A stretch of DNA of 64,000 bases from Bacteroidales bacterium (GTDB taxonomy: Bacteria; Bacteroidota; Bacteroidia; Bacteroidales; UBA932), in assembly GCA_017548445.1 (NCBI GenBank), contig JAFYZZ010000039.1, forward strand, positions 1-64,000, given 5' to 3'. Within the stretch, counting starts at the first letter, position 1, and the number at the start of each line of letters is the position of its first letter. A program made the position numbers and the translations under genes. Shown one piece after another: positions 40,393 through 48,842 of the stretch. Below the pieces are notes generated by a model that saw only the letters and a list, made by a program, of their open reading frames with translations, ran no database searches and had not been told where the DNA came from.

Positions 40393-42723
40393 ATGAAGAA
40401 AGTCCTGTTTCTTGCCACCGCTATGATGATTGCCGCAGCCTGCGGGGATCCGCAGTTGGGGAAGGCCTCCGTGGACAAGGTCCTGAAGGCGATGACCCTG
40501 GAGGAGAAAGTCCATTTCGTGATCGGTACCGGTATGGCCGGTTTCGGCGACGAGGGGGAGGTTTCCGCCACCATCGGCGCCACCCGGAACATCGTGCCCG
40601 GCGCCGCCGGCACGACCTATCCCATCGAGCGCCTCGGCATCCCGTCCATCGTGCTGGCCGACGGCCCCGCCGGCCTCCGCATCGATCCCACCCGCGAGGG
40701 CGAGGACCGCACCTATTACTGTACCCACTTCCCGATCGGGACGCTGCTCGCCTCTACCTGGAACCAGGAACTGGTGGAGCAGGTGGGCACCGCGATGGGT
40801 GAGGAAGTGCACGAGTACGGCGCCGACGTGTATCTGGCCCCGGCCCTGAACATCCACCGCCATCCGCTCAACGGGCGCAACTTCGAGTATTACTCCGAGG
40901 ATCCCGTGGTTGCCGGCAAGACGGCCGCCGCCTATGTGCGCGGCGTCCAGAAGAACGACGTGGGCACCTCCATCAAGCACTTCGCCTACAACAACCAGGA
41001 GACCAACCGCACGGGCAACGACGCCGTCATCAGCCAGCGCGCCCAGCGCGAGATCTACCTCAAGGGCTTCGAGATCACGGTCAAGGAGGCCGAACCCTGG
41101 ACGGTGATGACCTCCTACAACAAGATCAACGGCACCTATACCTCCCAGAGCCGCGACCTCGTGACCACCGTCCTTCGCGACGAGTGGGGCTACAAGGGCA
41201 CCGTGATGACCGACTGGTACGGCGGCGACGACGGCGCCGCGCAGATCGCGGCCGGCAACGATATGCTCCAGCCGGGTGCCAACCTGCAGTACGAGCAGAT
41301 TATGGCCGCCATCAAGGACGGCAGCCTCTCCGAGGCCGAACTGGACGTCTGCGTGCGCCGCTGCCTCGAGCTCGTGCTCCGCAGCCCCAAGGCGAAGGGC
41401 TATGCCTACAGCAATGAACCCGACCTGAAGGCCCACGCCGCCGTGACGCGCCAGAGCGCGCTCGAGGGTATGGTCCTGCTGGAGAACAAGGGCGGCGTGC
41501 TGCCGCTCAAGGGCACCGGCAAGGTGGCCGTGTTCGGCTGCACCTCCTATGATTTCGTTGCGGGCGGCACCGGTTCCGGCAACGTGAACCGCGCCTACAC
41601 CGTTTCGTTGATCGACGGTCTGAAGAACGCCGGCTTCACGGTGGATGACAGCAAGAAGGACGTTTACCTGAAGCACATCGCCGACGAGCTGGCGGCCTTC
41701 AAGGCCTCCCTCCCGGATGACGGCACCTCCGCCTTCTATCCCACGCCGCGTCCTGCGGAACTTGTTCCTTCGGCTGCCGAGCTGGCCGCTTCCGCCAGGG
41801 CCAACGACCTGGCCATCATCACCTTCGGCCGCAACTCCGGCGAGTTCTTCGACCGGTCCGGCGCCGACTTCTCCCTGTCCGCCAAGGAGCTCAAGCTCCT
41901 CAAGGACGTGACCGCCGCCTTCCATCGCGTGGGCAAGAAGGTCGTCGTGGTGCTGAACATCGGCGGCGTCATCGAGACCGCTTCCTGGAAGAACATTCCC
42001 GACGCCGTGCTGCTGGCCTGGCAGGCGGGGCAGGAGGGAGGCAACTCCGTGACCGACATCCTCACCGGCAAGCAGAGCCCTTCGGGCCGTCTGCCGATGA
42101 CCTTCCCCGTGAACCTGATGGACGCCGGTTCCTCCGCCAACTTCCCGATTGACGCCGACACGGGCATCTACTTCGTGAACCGCCGCGAGGACGTCGGGCA
42201 GAAAGACGTGGACCGCACGGTCTACGCCGAAGACATCTACGTGGGCTACCGTTGGTTCGACAAGAAGGGCCTGCCCGTCTCCTATCCGTTCGGCTACGGC
42301 CTCAGCTACACAAGCTTTGAATACGCCGAGCCAGCCGTGAAGGCCGCCGGCGACGGCTTCGAAGCTACCGTGAAGGTGACCAACACCGGCAAAGTGGCCG
42401 GCAAGGAAGTCGTCCAGCTGTACGTGAGCGCCCCTGCGGGCGGCCTTGACAAGCCGGTGCGCGAGCTCAAGGCCTACGCCAAGACGAACGAGCTCCAGCC
42501 GGGCGAGAGCCAGGTGGTGACCCTGAAGGTCGACGCCTACGGCCTGGCCTCCTTCAACGAGGGCACCTCCGCCTGGGAGACCGCCGCGGGTGAGTACGCC
42601 GTCGCTTTCGGCGCCAGCTCCCGCGACCTGCGCCAGACGGTGCCATTCACCCTTGCCGAGGCGAAGTCCTGGCCGGCGCACAATGTGCTGGCCCCGCAGC
42701 AGCCCATCCGGAAGCTGCTGTAG
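40393..42723 (+). CDS. Glycoside hydrolase family 3, second tandem paralogue (lipoprotein)
   Basis: 776 aa, same layout as the gene upstream, and evidently a tandem duplicate: AMTLEEKVHFVIG, VLADGPAGLRIDPTREG, LNGRNFEYYSEDPV, nucleophile Asp274 in VMTDWYGG, FGRNSGEFFDRSGADFSLS and a final FnIII-like domain with the nearly identical LYVSAPAGGLDKPVREL. Unlike its neighbour it has a lipobox (MMIAAAC), so one copy is soluble and the other anchored. The acid/base region differs between the copies (GEGADRRM versus GEFFDRSG), suggesting different specificity. Confidence 0.93.
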   Translation: MKKVLFLATAMMIAAACGDPQLGKASVDKVLKAMTLEEKVHFVIGTGMAGFGDEGEVSATIGATRNIVPGAAGTTYPIERLGIPSIVLADGPAGLRIDPTREGEDRTYYCTHFPIGTLLASTWNQELVEQVGTAMGEEVHEYGADVYLAPALNIHRHPLNGRNFEYYSEDPVVAGKTAAAYVRGVQKNDVGTSIKHFAYNNQETNRTGNDAVISQRAQREIYLKGFEITVKEAEPWTVMTSYNKINGTYTSQSRDLVTTVLRDEWGYKGTVMTDWYGGDDGAAQIAAGNDMLQPGANLQYEQIMAAIKDGSLSEAELDVCVRRCLELVLRSPKAKGYAYSNEPDLKAHAAVTRQSALEGMVLLENKGGVLPLKGTGKVAVFGCTSYDFVAGGTGSGNVNRAYTVSLIDGLKNAGFTVDDSKKDVYLKHIADELAAFKASLPDDGTSAFYPTPRPAELVPSAAELAASARANDLAIITFGRNSGEFFDRSGADFSLSAKELKLLKDVTAAFHRVGKKVVVVLNIGGVIETASWKNIPDAVLLAWQAGQEGGNSVTDILTGKQSPSGRLPMTFPVNLMDAGSSANFPIDADTGIYFVNRREDVGQKDVDRTVYAEDIYVGYRWFDKKGLPVSYPFGYGLSYTSFEYAEPAVKAAGDGFEATVKVTNTGKVAGKEVVQLYVSAPAGGLDKPVRELKAYAKTNELQPGESQVVTLKVDAYGLASFNEGTSAWETAAGEYAVAFGASSRDLRQTVPFTLAEAKSWPAHNVLAPQQPIRKLL

Positions 42724-42772
42724 CTGATTGTCAGAAAAAATGCTTATATTGCCGAAAATATCATTTCGCGAT

Positions 42773-42979
42773 ATGAGAAAGTGGATCCATCGTGGCCTGA
42801 AAGGCCTTTCGCTCACGACGGCGCTGTTCGTCTTCCAGGCCTGCTACGGCACGCCGATGACGGCCCCGGAAGAGGAACTCATTGCCGTTCCCGAAACGGA
42901 ACTCGTCGACGAGGTCCTGCAGGATGCCGGACAGACCGGCGAACTCCTTCAGGAAGGGATGGAAGTGACCGCTGAATGA
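42773..42979 (+). CDS. 68-aa lipoprotein paired with radical SAM enzyme (candidate modified peptide)
   Basis: Small secreted lipoprotein: basic start MRKWIHRGLKG, hydrophobic core and lipobox FVFQAC with Cys24, followed by YGTP. The remaining 40 residues are acidic and carry the near-repeats PEEELIAVPETELVDEV. The stop overlaps the start of the radical SAM gene by 4 nt, so the two are translationally coupled. The arrangement matches the Bacteroidales radical SAM-associated putative lipoprotein type that I recall as TIGR04134, although those I remember are longer. A longer reading from a TTG at 42728 would place the promoter-like TATATTG (42745) inside the gene; the ATG at 42773 is preferred. 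Confidence 0.75.
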   Translation: MRKWIHRGLKGLSLTTALFVFQACYGTPMTAPEEELIAVPETELVDEVLQDAGQTGELLQEGMEVTAE

Positions 42980-44031
42980 TCGGCAGGCTGCTCCACCGCG
43001 CCTTCCGCGCCAACGAGACGGCGGTGCACGAACTCAACTACCTGTTCTGGGAGTGCACGACTCGCTGCAACCTTCACTGCCGCCATTGCGGCAGTGATTG
43101 TTTTGCGGCGAGCCGTGACGTGGATATGCCCCTGGAAGACTTCCTGCGGGCGTTGGACACCATTCCCGCGGCGGAGCGGGCCAATCCGTTCACCGTCATC
43201 CTGACGGGAGGAGAGCCACTGCTGCGCCCCGATATCGCCGACATCGGCAAAGCCCTGCGGGGCCGCGGCGTCGGCTGGAGCATCGTTTCCAACGGCTGGT
43301 TCTACGACGAGGCGATGCACCGGAAACTGATGACGGCCGGGCTCGGCGCCCTGACCATCAGCCTGGACGGGCTGGAAGAATCGCACGACTGGATGCGCGG
43401 ACGCCCCGGCAGTTTCTCCCGTGCGGAGCGCGCCATCGCCCTGGCTGCGGCCGAGCCGCGCCTCGCCTTCGATGTGGTGACCTGCGTAAACAAGCGGAAT
43501 TTCAAGGAGTTGGACGCCATTCACGACCGCCTGCAGGCGTTGGGCGTGAAGCAGTGGCGCATCTTTACCATCATCCCCATCGGCCGCGCCGCGGAGGACC
43601 CCGAGATGCACCTGTCGGACGAGGAGTTCACGGCGCTGATGGAGTTCATCGCGAAAAAGCGGAAGGAGATCCCGGGTAAAGCCCGAGTCACTTTTTCTTG
43701 CGAAGGGTATCTGGGCCGTTACGAGAACAAGGTCCGCGACGTGCCGTTCTTCTGCCACGCTGGTGTCAATATCGCCTCGGTGCTGATCGACGGGCGCATC
43801 TGCGCCTGCCCCAACATCGACCGGGACGTCTTCAGCCAGGGAAGCATCTACGAGGACGATTTCTATGAGGTCTGGCAGAACCGTTTCCAGCCTTTCCGCG
43901 ACCGCGGCTGGACGCGCCGGGGCCGCTGTGCGCAGTGCCCCGTGTGGCGCGACTGCCTCGGGAACGGGATGCACAACTGGCACGGCGACTGCGCGGAGGT
44001 GCTGAACTGCCACTACGGCAAGATCATTTGA
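42976..44031 (+). CDS. Radical SAM/SPASM protein associated with small lipoprotein (TIGR04133-like)
   Basis: 351 aa. Canonical Cx3Cx2C cluster at Cys31, Cys35, Cys38 inside ELNYLFWECTTRCNLHCRHC, with the extended GSDC; SAM-binding ILTGGEPLLR; core strands IVSNGWFYD and ALTISLDG. The C-terminal third has a SPASM-type auxiliary cluster domain (CHAGVNIASVLIDGRICAC, CAQCPVWRDCLGNG, and late Cys in HGDC and LNCHYG). SPASM enzymes commonly modify ribosomal peptides; here the likely substrate is the 68-aa lipoprotein encoded just upstream. The family is one I recall as TIGR04133. The modification chemistry is unknown. Confidence 0.9.
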   Translation: MIGRLLHRAFRANETAVHELNYLFWECTTRCNLHCRHCGSDCFAASRDVDMPLEDFLRALDTIPAAERANPFTVILTGGEPLLRPDIADIGKALRGRGVGWSIVSNGWFYDEAMHRKLMTAGLGALTISLDGLEESHDWMRGRPGSFSRAERAIALAAAEPRLAFDVVTCVNKRNFKELDAIHDRLQALGVKQWRIFTIIPIGRAAEDPEMHLSDEEFTALMEFIAKKRKEIPGKARVTFSCEGYLGRYENKVRDVPFFCHAGVNIASVLIDGRICACPNIDRDVFSQGSIYEDDFYEVWQNRFQPFRDRGWTRRGRCAQCPVWRDCLGNGMHNWHGDCAEVLNCHYGKII

Positions 44032-44042
44032 ACGATTACCAT

Positions 44043-46115
44043 ATGAAGAGAGGATTGATACTGTCCCTGCTCGCTTTCGCGGCGCTGATGCAGCCGGCGC
44101 GGGCCGACGAAGGAATGTGGCTGCCTTCCCTGATCGCGCAGCGCATCGACGATATGCAGGCCCACGGCTTCCGCCTCACGGCCGAAGACGTGTACAGCGT
44201 GAACCAGGCGTCGCTGAAGGACGCCGTGGTACTGTTCGGCTCGGGCTGCACGGGCGAGGTGGTCTCGCGCGAGGGGTTGCTCCTGACGAACCATCATTGC
44301 GGTTACAGCCAGATCCAGCAGCACAGCAGCGTGGAGCACGACTATCTGAAGGATGGCTTCTGGGCGGTTTCCCGCGACGAGGAACTGCCCAATCCCGGAC
44401 TGACCGTGAGTTTCCTCGAGCGGATGGAGGACGTGTCGACGGCCGTCCTGCGGGGCTATCTGCCTTCGATGAGCGAGGCGCAGCGCGACTCGGTGGTGAA
44501 GGTGAATTCCGACGCCATCGTGAAGCGGGTCGCCGACCCCGACCGCGGCGTCCGCGCCCGGGTGGAGGCGCTGTATTACGCCAACCAGTATTTCCTTTTC
44601 GTGTACAAGGTGTATCGCGACGTGCGCCTGGTCGGGGCGCCGCCTTCCTCGATCGGCAAGTTCGGCGGCGACACCGACAACTGGATGTGGCCGCGGCATA
44701 CGGGGGATTTCTCGATCTTCAGGATTTATGCCGATAAGAACAACGAACCGGCTGATTATTCGGAGGATAACATTCCCTATACACCGAAGCGTTTCTTCAC
44801 CATCTCGCGCGCCGGCGTGAAGGAGGGGGACTTCACCTTCGTGTACGGCTGTCCCGGCAGCACCAAGGAGTATGTGACTTCCGACGAGGTGCGTTACGTG
44901 GGCGAGGTGTCCGATCCGGAGAAGATCGCCCTGCGCACCAAGCGGCTGGACATCCAGAAGAAGTATATGTCGCAGGACCAGGCGGTGCGCATCCAGTATT
45001 CTTCCAAAAACGCCAACGTCTCCAATGCCTGGAAGAAATGGCAGGGAGAGGCGAAGGGCATCGCGCGCCTGGGTACCGTGGCCGAAAAACAGGCTTTTGA
45101 GCGGCGTTTCCGCGCCTGGGCGGCAGGGACGTCCTATGAAGGCCTGCTGGACCGCCTGGAGGCGCTGTACGCCCGCAGGAACCCCTATTACCGCGCTTAC
45201 GAGTACTACACCGAGACGGTGCGCACCATCGAGCTCCTGCAGTTCGCGAACAACGTCCGGACCGCGCTGGCCGACAACCGTCCCGTCGCGCCGCTGGCGG
45301 AGTCTTTCTTCAAGGATTACTACCAGCCCATCGACGAGGAGATTTTCGTGGCGATGACGGACGCCTTCGACAGGCAGATGGAGCCTTCCTTCAAGCCGGC
45401 GTGGTTCCGGGAGAAACTGGCATCCTACGGCAGCCCGGAGGCCTGGCGGGACGACCTCTTCGCCCGTTCCCTCTTCACGGACCGTGCACGCGTTTCCGCC
45501 CTCACGCAGGCCGACCTGCCTGCCGTGGAGGCCGACCCCGCCTGGGAGATGTACGACGCTTTCTATAAATGGTATCTTGCTGACCTGCAGCCGGTTATCA
45601 CGGAAGTGGACCGTGACCTCCGCCTGGCGTACCGCGACTATATGCGGGCGCAGATGGAGTTCGACCGCGACCGGCAGTTCTACCCGGACGCCAACCTGAC
45701 GCTGCGCGTCGCCTACGGCCACGTGGCAGGCTACAGCCCTTCCGACGCGGTCTATTACGCGCCGGTGTCCACGCTCAAGGGCATCATCGAGAAGGACAAT
45801 CCGGACATCTTCGACTACAATATTCCGCAGGTGCTGCGCGACATCTACGCCGAGGGCGGCCACGACGCCCAGCCGGTCTGCTTCCTGGCCACGAACCATA
45901 CCTCCGGAGGCAATTCCGGCAGTCCGGTCATCAACGCCGACGGCAACCTCATAGGCATCAACTTCGACCGCGTGTGGGAGGGGACGATGAGCGACCTGGT
46001 GTTCGACCCGGATTACTGCCGCAACATCTCGCTGGACATCCGGTACCTGCTCTTCGTCGTGGAAGAGATCGGCCACGCCGGCTGGCTGCTCGACGAAATG
46101 GTTTTCGCGGATTGA
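44043..46115 (+). CDS. S46 dipeptidyl-peptidase, DPP11-like (Asp/Glu specific)
   Basis: 690 aa with a signal peptide (MKRGLILSLLAFAALMQPARA). Chymotrypsin-fold serine exopeptidase that removes dipeptides in the periplasm. Catalytic His at 84/85 in LLLTNHHCGYSQIQQHSSVE, catalytic Ser625 in TSGGNSGSPV. Arg643 in GINFDRVWEG lies 18 residues after the Ser, the same spacing as Ser655 and Arg673 of Porphyromonas gingivalis DPP11, where the Arg selects acidic P1 residues; DPP7 has Gly there. ATG 44043 is chosen because it begins the signal peptide. It follows the radical SAM gene by 11 bp. Confidence 0.93.
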   Translation: MKRGLILSLLAFAALMQPARADEGMWLPSLIAQRIDDMQAHGFRLTAEDVYSVNQASLKDAVVLFGSGCTGEVVSREGLLLTNHHCGYSQIQQHSSVEHDYLKDGFWAVSRDEELPNPGLTVSFLERMEDVSTAVLRGYLPSMSEAQRDSVVKVNSDAIVKRVADPDRGVRARVEALYYANQYFLFVYKVYRDVRLVGAPPSSIGKFGGDTDNWMWPRHTGDFSIFRIYADKNNEPADYSEDNIPYTPKRFFTISRAGVKEGDFTFVYGCPGSTKEYVTSDEVRYVGEVSDPEKIALRTKRLDIQKKYMSQDQAVRIQYSSKNANVSNAWKKWQGEAKGIARLGTVAEKQAFERRFRAWAAGTSYEGLLDRLEALYARRNPYYRAYEYYTETVRTIELLQFANNVRTALADNRPVAPLAESFFKDYYQPIDEEIFVAMTDAFDRQMEPSFKPAWFREKLASYGSPEAWRDDLFARSLFTDRARVSALTQADLPAVEADPAWEMYDAFYKWYLADLQPVITEVDRDLRLAYRDYMRAQMEFDRDRQFYPDANLTLRVAYGHVAGYSPSDAVYYAPVSTLKGIIEKDNPDIFDYNIPQVLRDIYAEGGHDAQPVCFLATNHTSGGNSGSPVINADGNLIGINFDRVWEGTMSDLVFDPDYCRNISLDIRYLLFVVEEIGHAGWLLDEMVFAD

Positions 46116-46136
46116 TGGGATTTCAAAAAAATTGTT

Positions 46137-46144
46137 TACCTTTG
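46137..46144 (+). promoter_or_regulatory. -7 promoter box of the tRNA-Ala gene
   Basis: TACCTTTG fits TAnnTTTG exactly, 11 bp before the tRNA 5' end, with TTG at 46132 nearby. Confidence 0.75.
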
Positions 46145-46155
46145 CATCCGCTTTC

Positions 46156-46228
46156 GGGGTATTAGCTCAGTTGGTAGAGCGATAGGTTCGCAATCTATAG
46201 GTCAGGGGTTCGAATCCCCTATGCTCCA
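46156..46228 (+). tRNA. tRNA-Ala, anticodon CGC
   Basis: 73-nt cloverleaf without encoded CCA. Acceptor stem GGGGTAT/ATGCTCC includes the G3-U70 wobble that is the alanine identity element, with discriminator A. D arm GCTCAGTTGGTAGAGC; anticodon loop TTCGCAA gives CGC, reading GCG codons; T arm AGGGGTTCGAATCCCCT. A CGC anticodon fits the high GC of the genome. Confidence 0.93.
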
Positions 46229-46246
46229 CGGAAATCTTCCATCCCG

Positions 46247-46274
46247 AGCCCTTGCGGAAATGCCCGCAAGGGCT
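46247..46274 (+). terminator. Hairpin after tRNA-Ala, abutting the next promoter
   Basis: AGCCCTTGCGG pairs with CCGCAAGGGCT (11 bp). There is only a short T tract, and the stem runs straight into the TATCTTTG box, so it may be a terminator for the tRNA or a structure affecting the promoter. Confidence 0.55.
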
Positions 46275-46282
46275 TATCTTTG
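46275..46282 (+). promoter_or_regulatory. -7 promoter box of the symporter-peptidase operon
   Basis: TATCTTTG fits TAnnTTTG, 12 bp before the ATG at 46295. Confidence 0.7.
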
Positions 46283-46294
46283 TGTTGTAAAGGT

Positions 46295-47497
46295 ATGGCT
46301 CGCAACGCTGCTTTCATCAAGAACTACGGGTTCACGCTCGCGCTGCTCGCGGGGGTGATCGCCGGCGGTGTCTGCGGGCTTGTATGGGGCGAGGGGACCG
46401 CCGTGGTCCGGCCTGTCGGTGAGTTTTTCCTGGATGTGGTGTTCGTGCTGATCGTTCCTCTGGTGGCTTTCAGCATCTCTTCGGCGGCCTGCAAGGTCTG
46501 CCGCAGCGGCATCGCCTGGAAGCTGCTGGGAACGACGCTGGGGACGTTCCTGCTGCTGGCTGCCGTCGCGGGAGCCGTCGCTTTTGTCCTCTTTATGGTC
46601 TGGAACCCTTTCCCCGCTGCCAACCCCGAGGCCTTCCTGGCTGATATGCAGGCGGAGGAGGGGGGTGGCACGCTGACGCTGAAAGGGGCCATAGCCGCTT
46701 CGCTGCTGCCGCTCATCGCCGTTTCGATGCTGGCGGGCGTCGCCGTCGCCCTGTTCCGTGAAAAGGGGAACAAGGTCGCGGCGTTCCTGGAATCGGCCTC
46801 GGCCTTTACCGTGAGGTTGATGCGGACGGTGATGTATGCCGCGCCGGTGGGAATCGGCTGCTATTTCGCCTGGACGGTGGGAAGCCTGGGGGGAGCGGTC
46901 CTGGGCGGATATGCCGACGCCGTCGCGGTCTACCTTGTGGCAGCCCTGATCGTGTTCTTCGCGGTCAATTCCGCCTGGGTCCTGTTTTCCGGCGGGAAAA
47001 ACCTGCTGGGACGCTTCTGGCGGGGGATGGTCCCGCCCTCGCTGACGGCCCTGGCCACCTCGTCCAGCGCCGTTTGCATCCCTCTCGCGATGGAAGCCGC
47101 TGCGGGGATGGGGGTGCGGCCGCTCATCGCCGACAGTGTCATTCCGCTGGGAACCAACATCCACAAGGACGGTTCGACGATCGGAGGCGTGGTGAAGGTC
47201 GTGTTCCTGCTGACCGTTTTCGGCGCCGGGGCGCCGTCCTGGAGCGCGTTCTTCCTGGTGGTGGGCGTGGGAATCCTGGTGGGAACGGTGATGGGAGCCG
47301 TCCCGACGGGTGGGATGACCGGGGAACTGCTGATCTGTTCCGTCTTCGGCTATGCGCCGGAGATGGCGGCCGTCCTGATGGTCATCAGCGCCCTGATCGA
47401 CATCCCGGCCACCGTGCTGAACGTTTCCGGGAACGTGGTTTCCGCCGTGCTGGTGAACCGCCTGACCGACAAGCATCAAACTGAAGACAGCATATGA
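46295..47497 (+). CDS. Dicarboxylate/amino-acid:cation symporter (SDF family)
   Basis: 400 aa polytopic inner-membrane transporter. Family landmarks are the serine-rich hairpin TSSSAVCIPLAMEA (usually SSSAALPLAM), the unwound helix PLGTNIHKDGSTIGG (usually GATINMDGTA) and the late transport motif VISALIDIPATVLNVSGN. These variations place it in a divergent subgroup, so the substrate (glutamate, aspartate, serine or a C4-dicarboxylate) is not certain; coupling to Na+ or H+ is expected. Start is ATG 46295 (MARNAAFIKN), because the upstream part overlaps the promoter. It overlaps the M28 peptidase gene by 4 nt, which suggests uptake of the amino acids that enzyme releases. Confidence 0.88.
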   Translation: MARNAAFIKNYGFTLALLAGVIAGGVCGLVWGEGTAVVRPVGEFFLDVVFVLIVPLVAFSISSAACKVCRSGIAWKLLGTTLGTFLLLAAVAGAVAFVLFMVWNPFPAANPEAFLADMQAEEGGGTLTLKGAIAASLLPLIAVSMLAGVAVALFREKGNKVAAFLESASAFTVRLMRTVMYAAPVGIGCYFAWTVGSLGGAVLGGYADAVAVYLVAALIVFFAVNSAWVLFSGGKNLLGRFWRGMVPPSLTALATSSSAVCIPLAMEAAAGMGVRPLIADSVIPLGTNIHKDGSTIGGVVKVVFLLTVFGAGAPSWSAFFLVVGVGILVGTVMGAVPTGGMTGELLICSVFGYAPEMAAVLMVISALIDIPATVLNVSGNVVSAVLVNRLTDKHQTEDSI

Positions 47498-48744
47498 AGA
47501 AGATTCTCGTCATCCTGCTCGCGCTGTTGAGCCTGCAGCTGCCGGCACAGGACCTGCCGCAATTCAAGCGCATCGTCAGGCAGTTGAGTTCCGCCAGGTA
47601 CCAGGGGCGCGGTTATGCCCGCGACGGGGCCGACAAGGCGGGTCTGTACCTGCAGAAGGAGTTCCGGAAAGCCGGGGCGGACGAAGTGACGCTCCAGCCT
47701 TTCACCCTGGATATCAATACCTTTTGCGGTGCGATGGAAATGCGGGCGGACGGCAGGAAGCTCCGCCCCGGGGTGGATTTCTCGATGCGGGAGTATTCGC
47801 CCGGCGTGCACGGGGAGTTTCCGGTGTATTACGTGGACACCCTGAACTTCGACGCCGACAGGCTCTTCCGCGACCTGGCCCGGCCGGAGAACGAGAACTG
47901 CCTGGTGTGCTGCGAGTTCTGGTTCACCTACCGGCACCGCGAGGTCTTTTCGCGCTTGCAGAAGGCGGGAGAATGCCCCAACGCCGGCCTGCTCTACACC
48001 TGGACCTCGCCCATCAAGTTCTACAAGGCCTATGGCGAGAAGGTGGTGGACAAGCCCATCGTCTGGGTGACGCCCGAGGCCATCGAAGGCGTGCGGCGCG
48101 TGAAACTCGACGTGGACAATGAGTTCCTGGCGGGTTACGAATGCTTCAACGTGATCGCCAAGGTAGAGGGCCGCAGGCACGACGGCTGCTACGTCTTCAC
48201 GGCGCATTACGACCACCTGGGGAACCTGGGCCGCAGGGTGTATTATCCCGGTGCCAACGACAACGCCTCCGGCACGGCCGCCATCGTCACGCTGGCGGCA
48301 TATTACGCCAAGAACCGGCCGGAATACGATATGTATTTCGTGGCTTTTTCCGGCGAGGACGCCAACCTGCGCGGCTCCACCTGGTTCGCGGAGCACCCGC
48401 CGGTGCCGTTGGAGCAGATCCGTTACCTCTTCAACATCGATATGATAGGTGACGACAATCCCGCCCTGTACTGCGAGGTCAGCGATGCGGGAATGGCGCA
48501 ATACGGCCGTTTCGAGGCCGTCAATGCGGAGCAGGGACTCTTCACGGCGCTCAACCGGGGCGAGTTGGCCGCCAACAGCGACCATTACCCCTTCGCCGTC
48601 CGGGGCGTTCCCTGCATCTTCCTGGAGAACCAGGAGGGGAGCGCGTATCCCTACTATCATACCCCGGCCGACAACCTCCGCACCGTCCGCTTCGACAGTT
48701 ACGAGCCTGTGTTCCGGCTGGTTACCGGCTTCGTCGGACGCTGA
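47494..48744 (+). CDS. Exported M28 family metallo-aminopeptidase
   Basis: 416 aa with signal peptide (MKKILVILLALLSLQLPA). Zinc aminopeptidase fold: metal ligands His and Asp in FTAHYDHLG and GANDNASGTAAI, catalytic and bridging Glu in FSGEDANLRGS, Asp in FNIDMIGDD and a final His in YYHTPADN. An N-terminal helical region (YQGRGYARDGADKAGLYLQ) matches the family. It likely acts on oligopeptides in the periplasm and is translationally coupled to the SDF symporter. Confidence 0.93.
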   Translation: MKKILVILLALLSLQLPAQDLPQFKRIVRQLSSARYQGRGYARDGADKAGLYLQKEFRKAGADEVTLQPFTLDINTFCGAMEMRADGRKLRPGVDFSMREYSPGVHGEFPVYYVDTLNFDADRLFRDLARPENENCLVCCEFWFTYRHREVFSRLQKAGECPNAGLLYTWTSPIKFYKAYGEKVVDKPIVWVTPEAIEGVRRVKLDVDNEFLAGYECFNVIAKVEGRRHDGCYVFTAHYDHLGNLGRRVYYPGANDNASGTAAIVTLAAYYAKNRPEYDMYFVAFSGEDANLRGSTWFAEHPPVPLEQIRYLFNIDMIGDDNPALYCEVSDAGMAQYGRFEAVNAEQGLFTALNRGELAANSDHYPFAVRGVPCIFLENQEGSAYPYYHTPADNLRTVRFDSYEPVFRLVTGFVGR

Positions 48745-48801
48745 CGGGCTCCCGAACATAAAAAAACTCTTGAAACTCTTGCGGGTTTCAGATTTTTGAC
48801 A

Positions 48802-48809
48802 TATCTTTG
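48802..48809 (+). promoter_or_regulatory. -7 promoter box of the SPFH gene
   Basis: TATCTTTG fits TAnnTTTG, with TTG at 48779 at -33-like spacing. The inverted repeat GATATCAAAATGATATC follows at 48811-48827, a possible operator or leader hairpin. Confidence 0.7.
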
Positions 48810-48842
48810 CGATATCAAAATGATATCAAAACAATTTGTGTT

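Noticed and set aside
43935..44042. Upstream extension of the S46 peptidase gene
   Set aside because: It overlaps the radical SAM gene; the ATG at 44043 begins a clear signal peptide.
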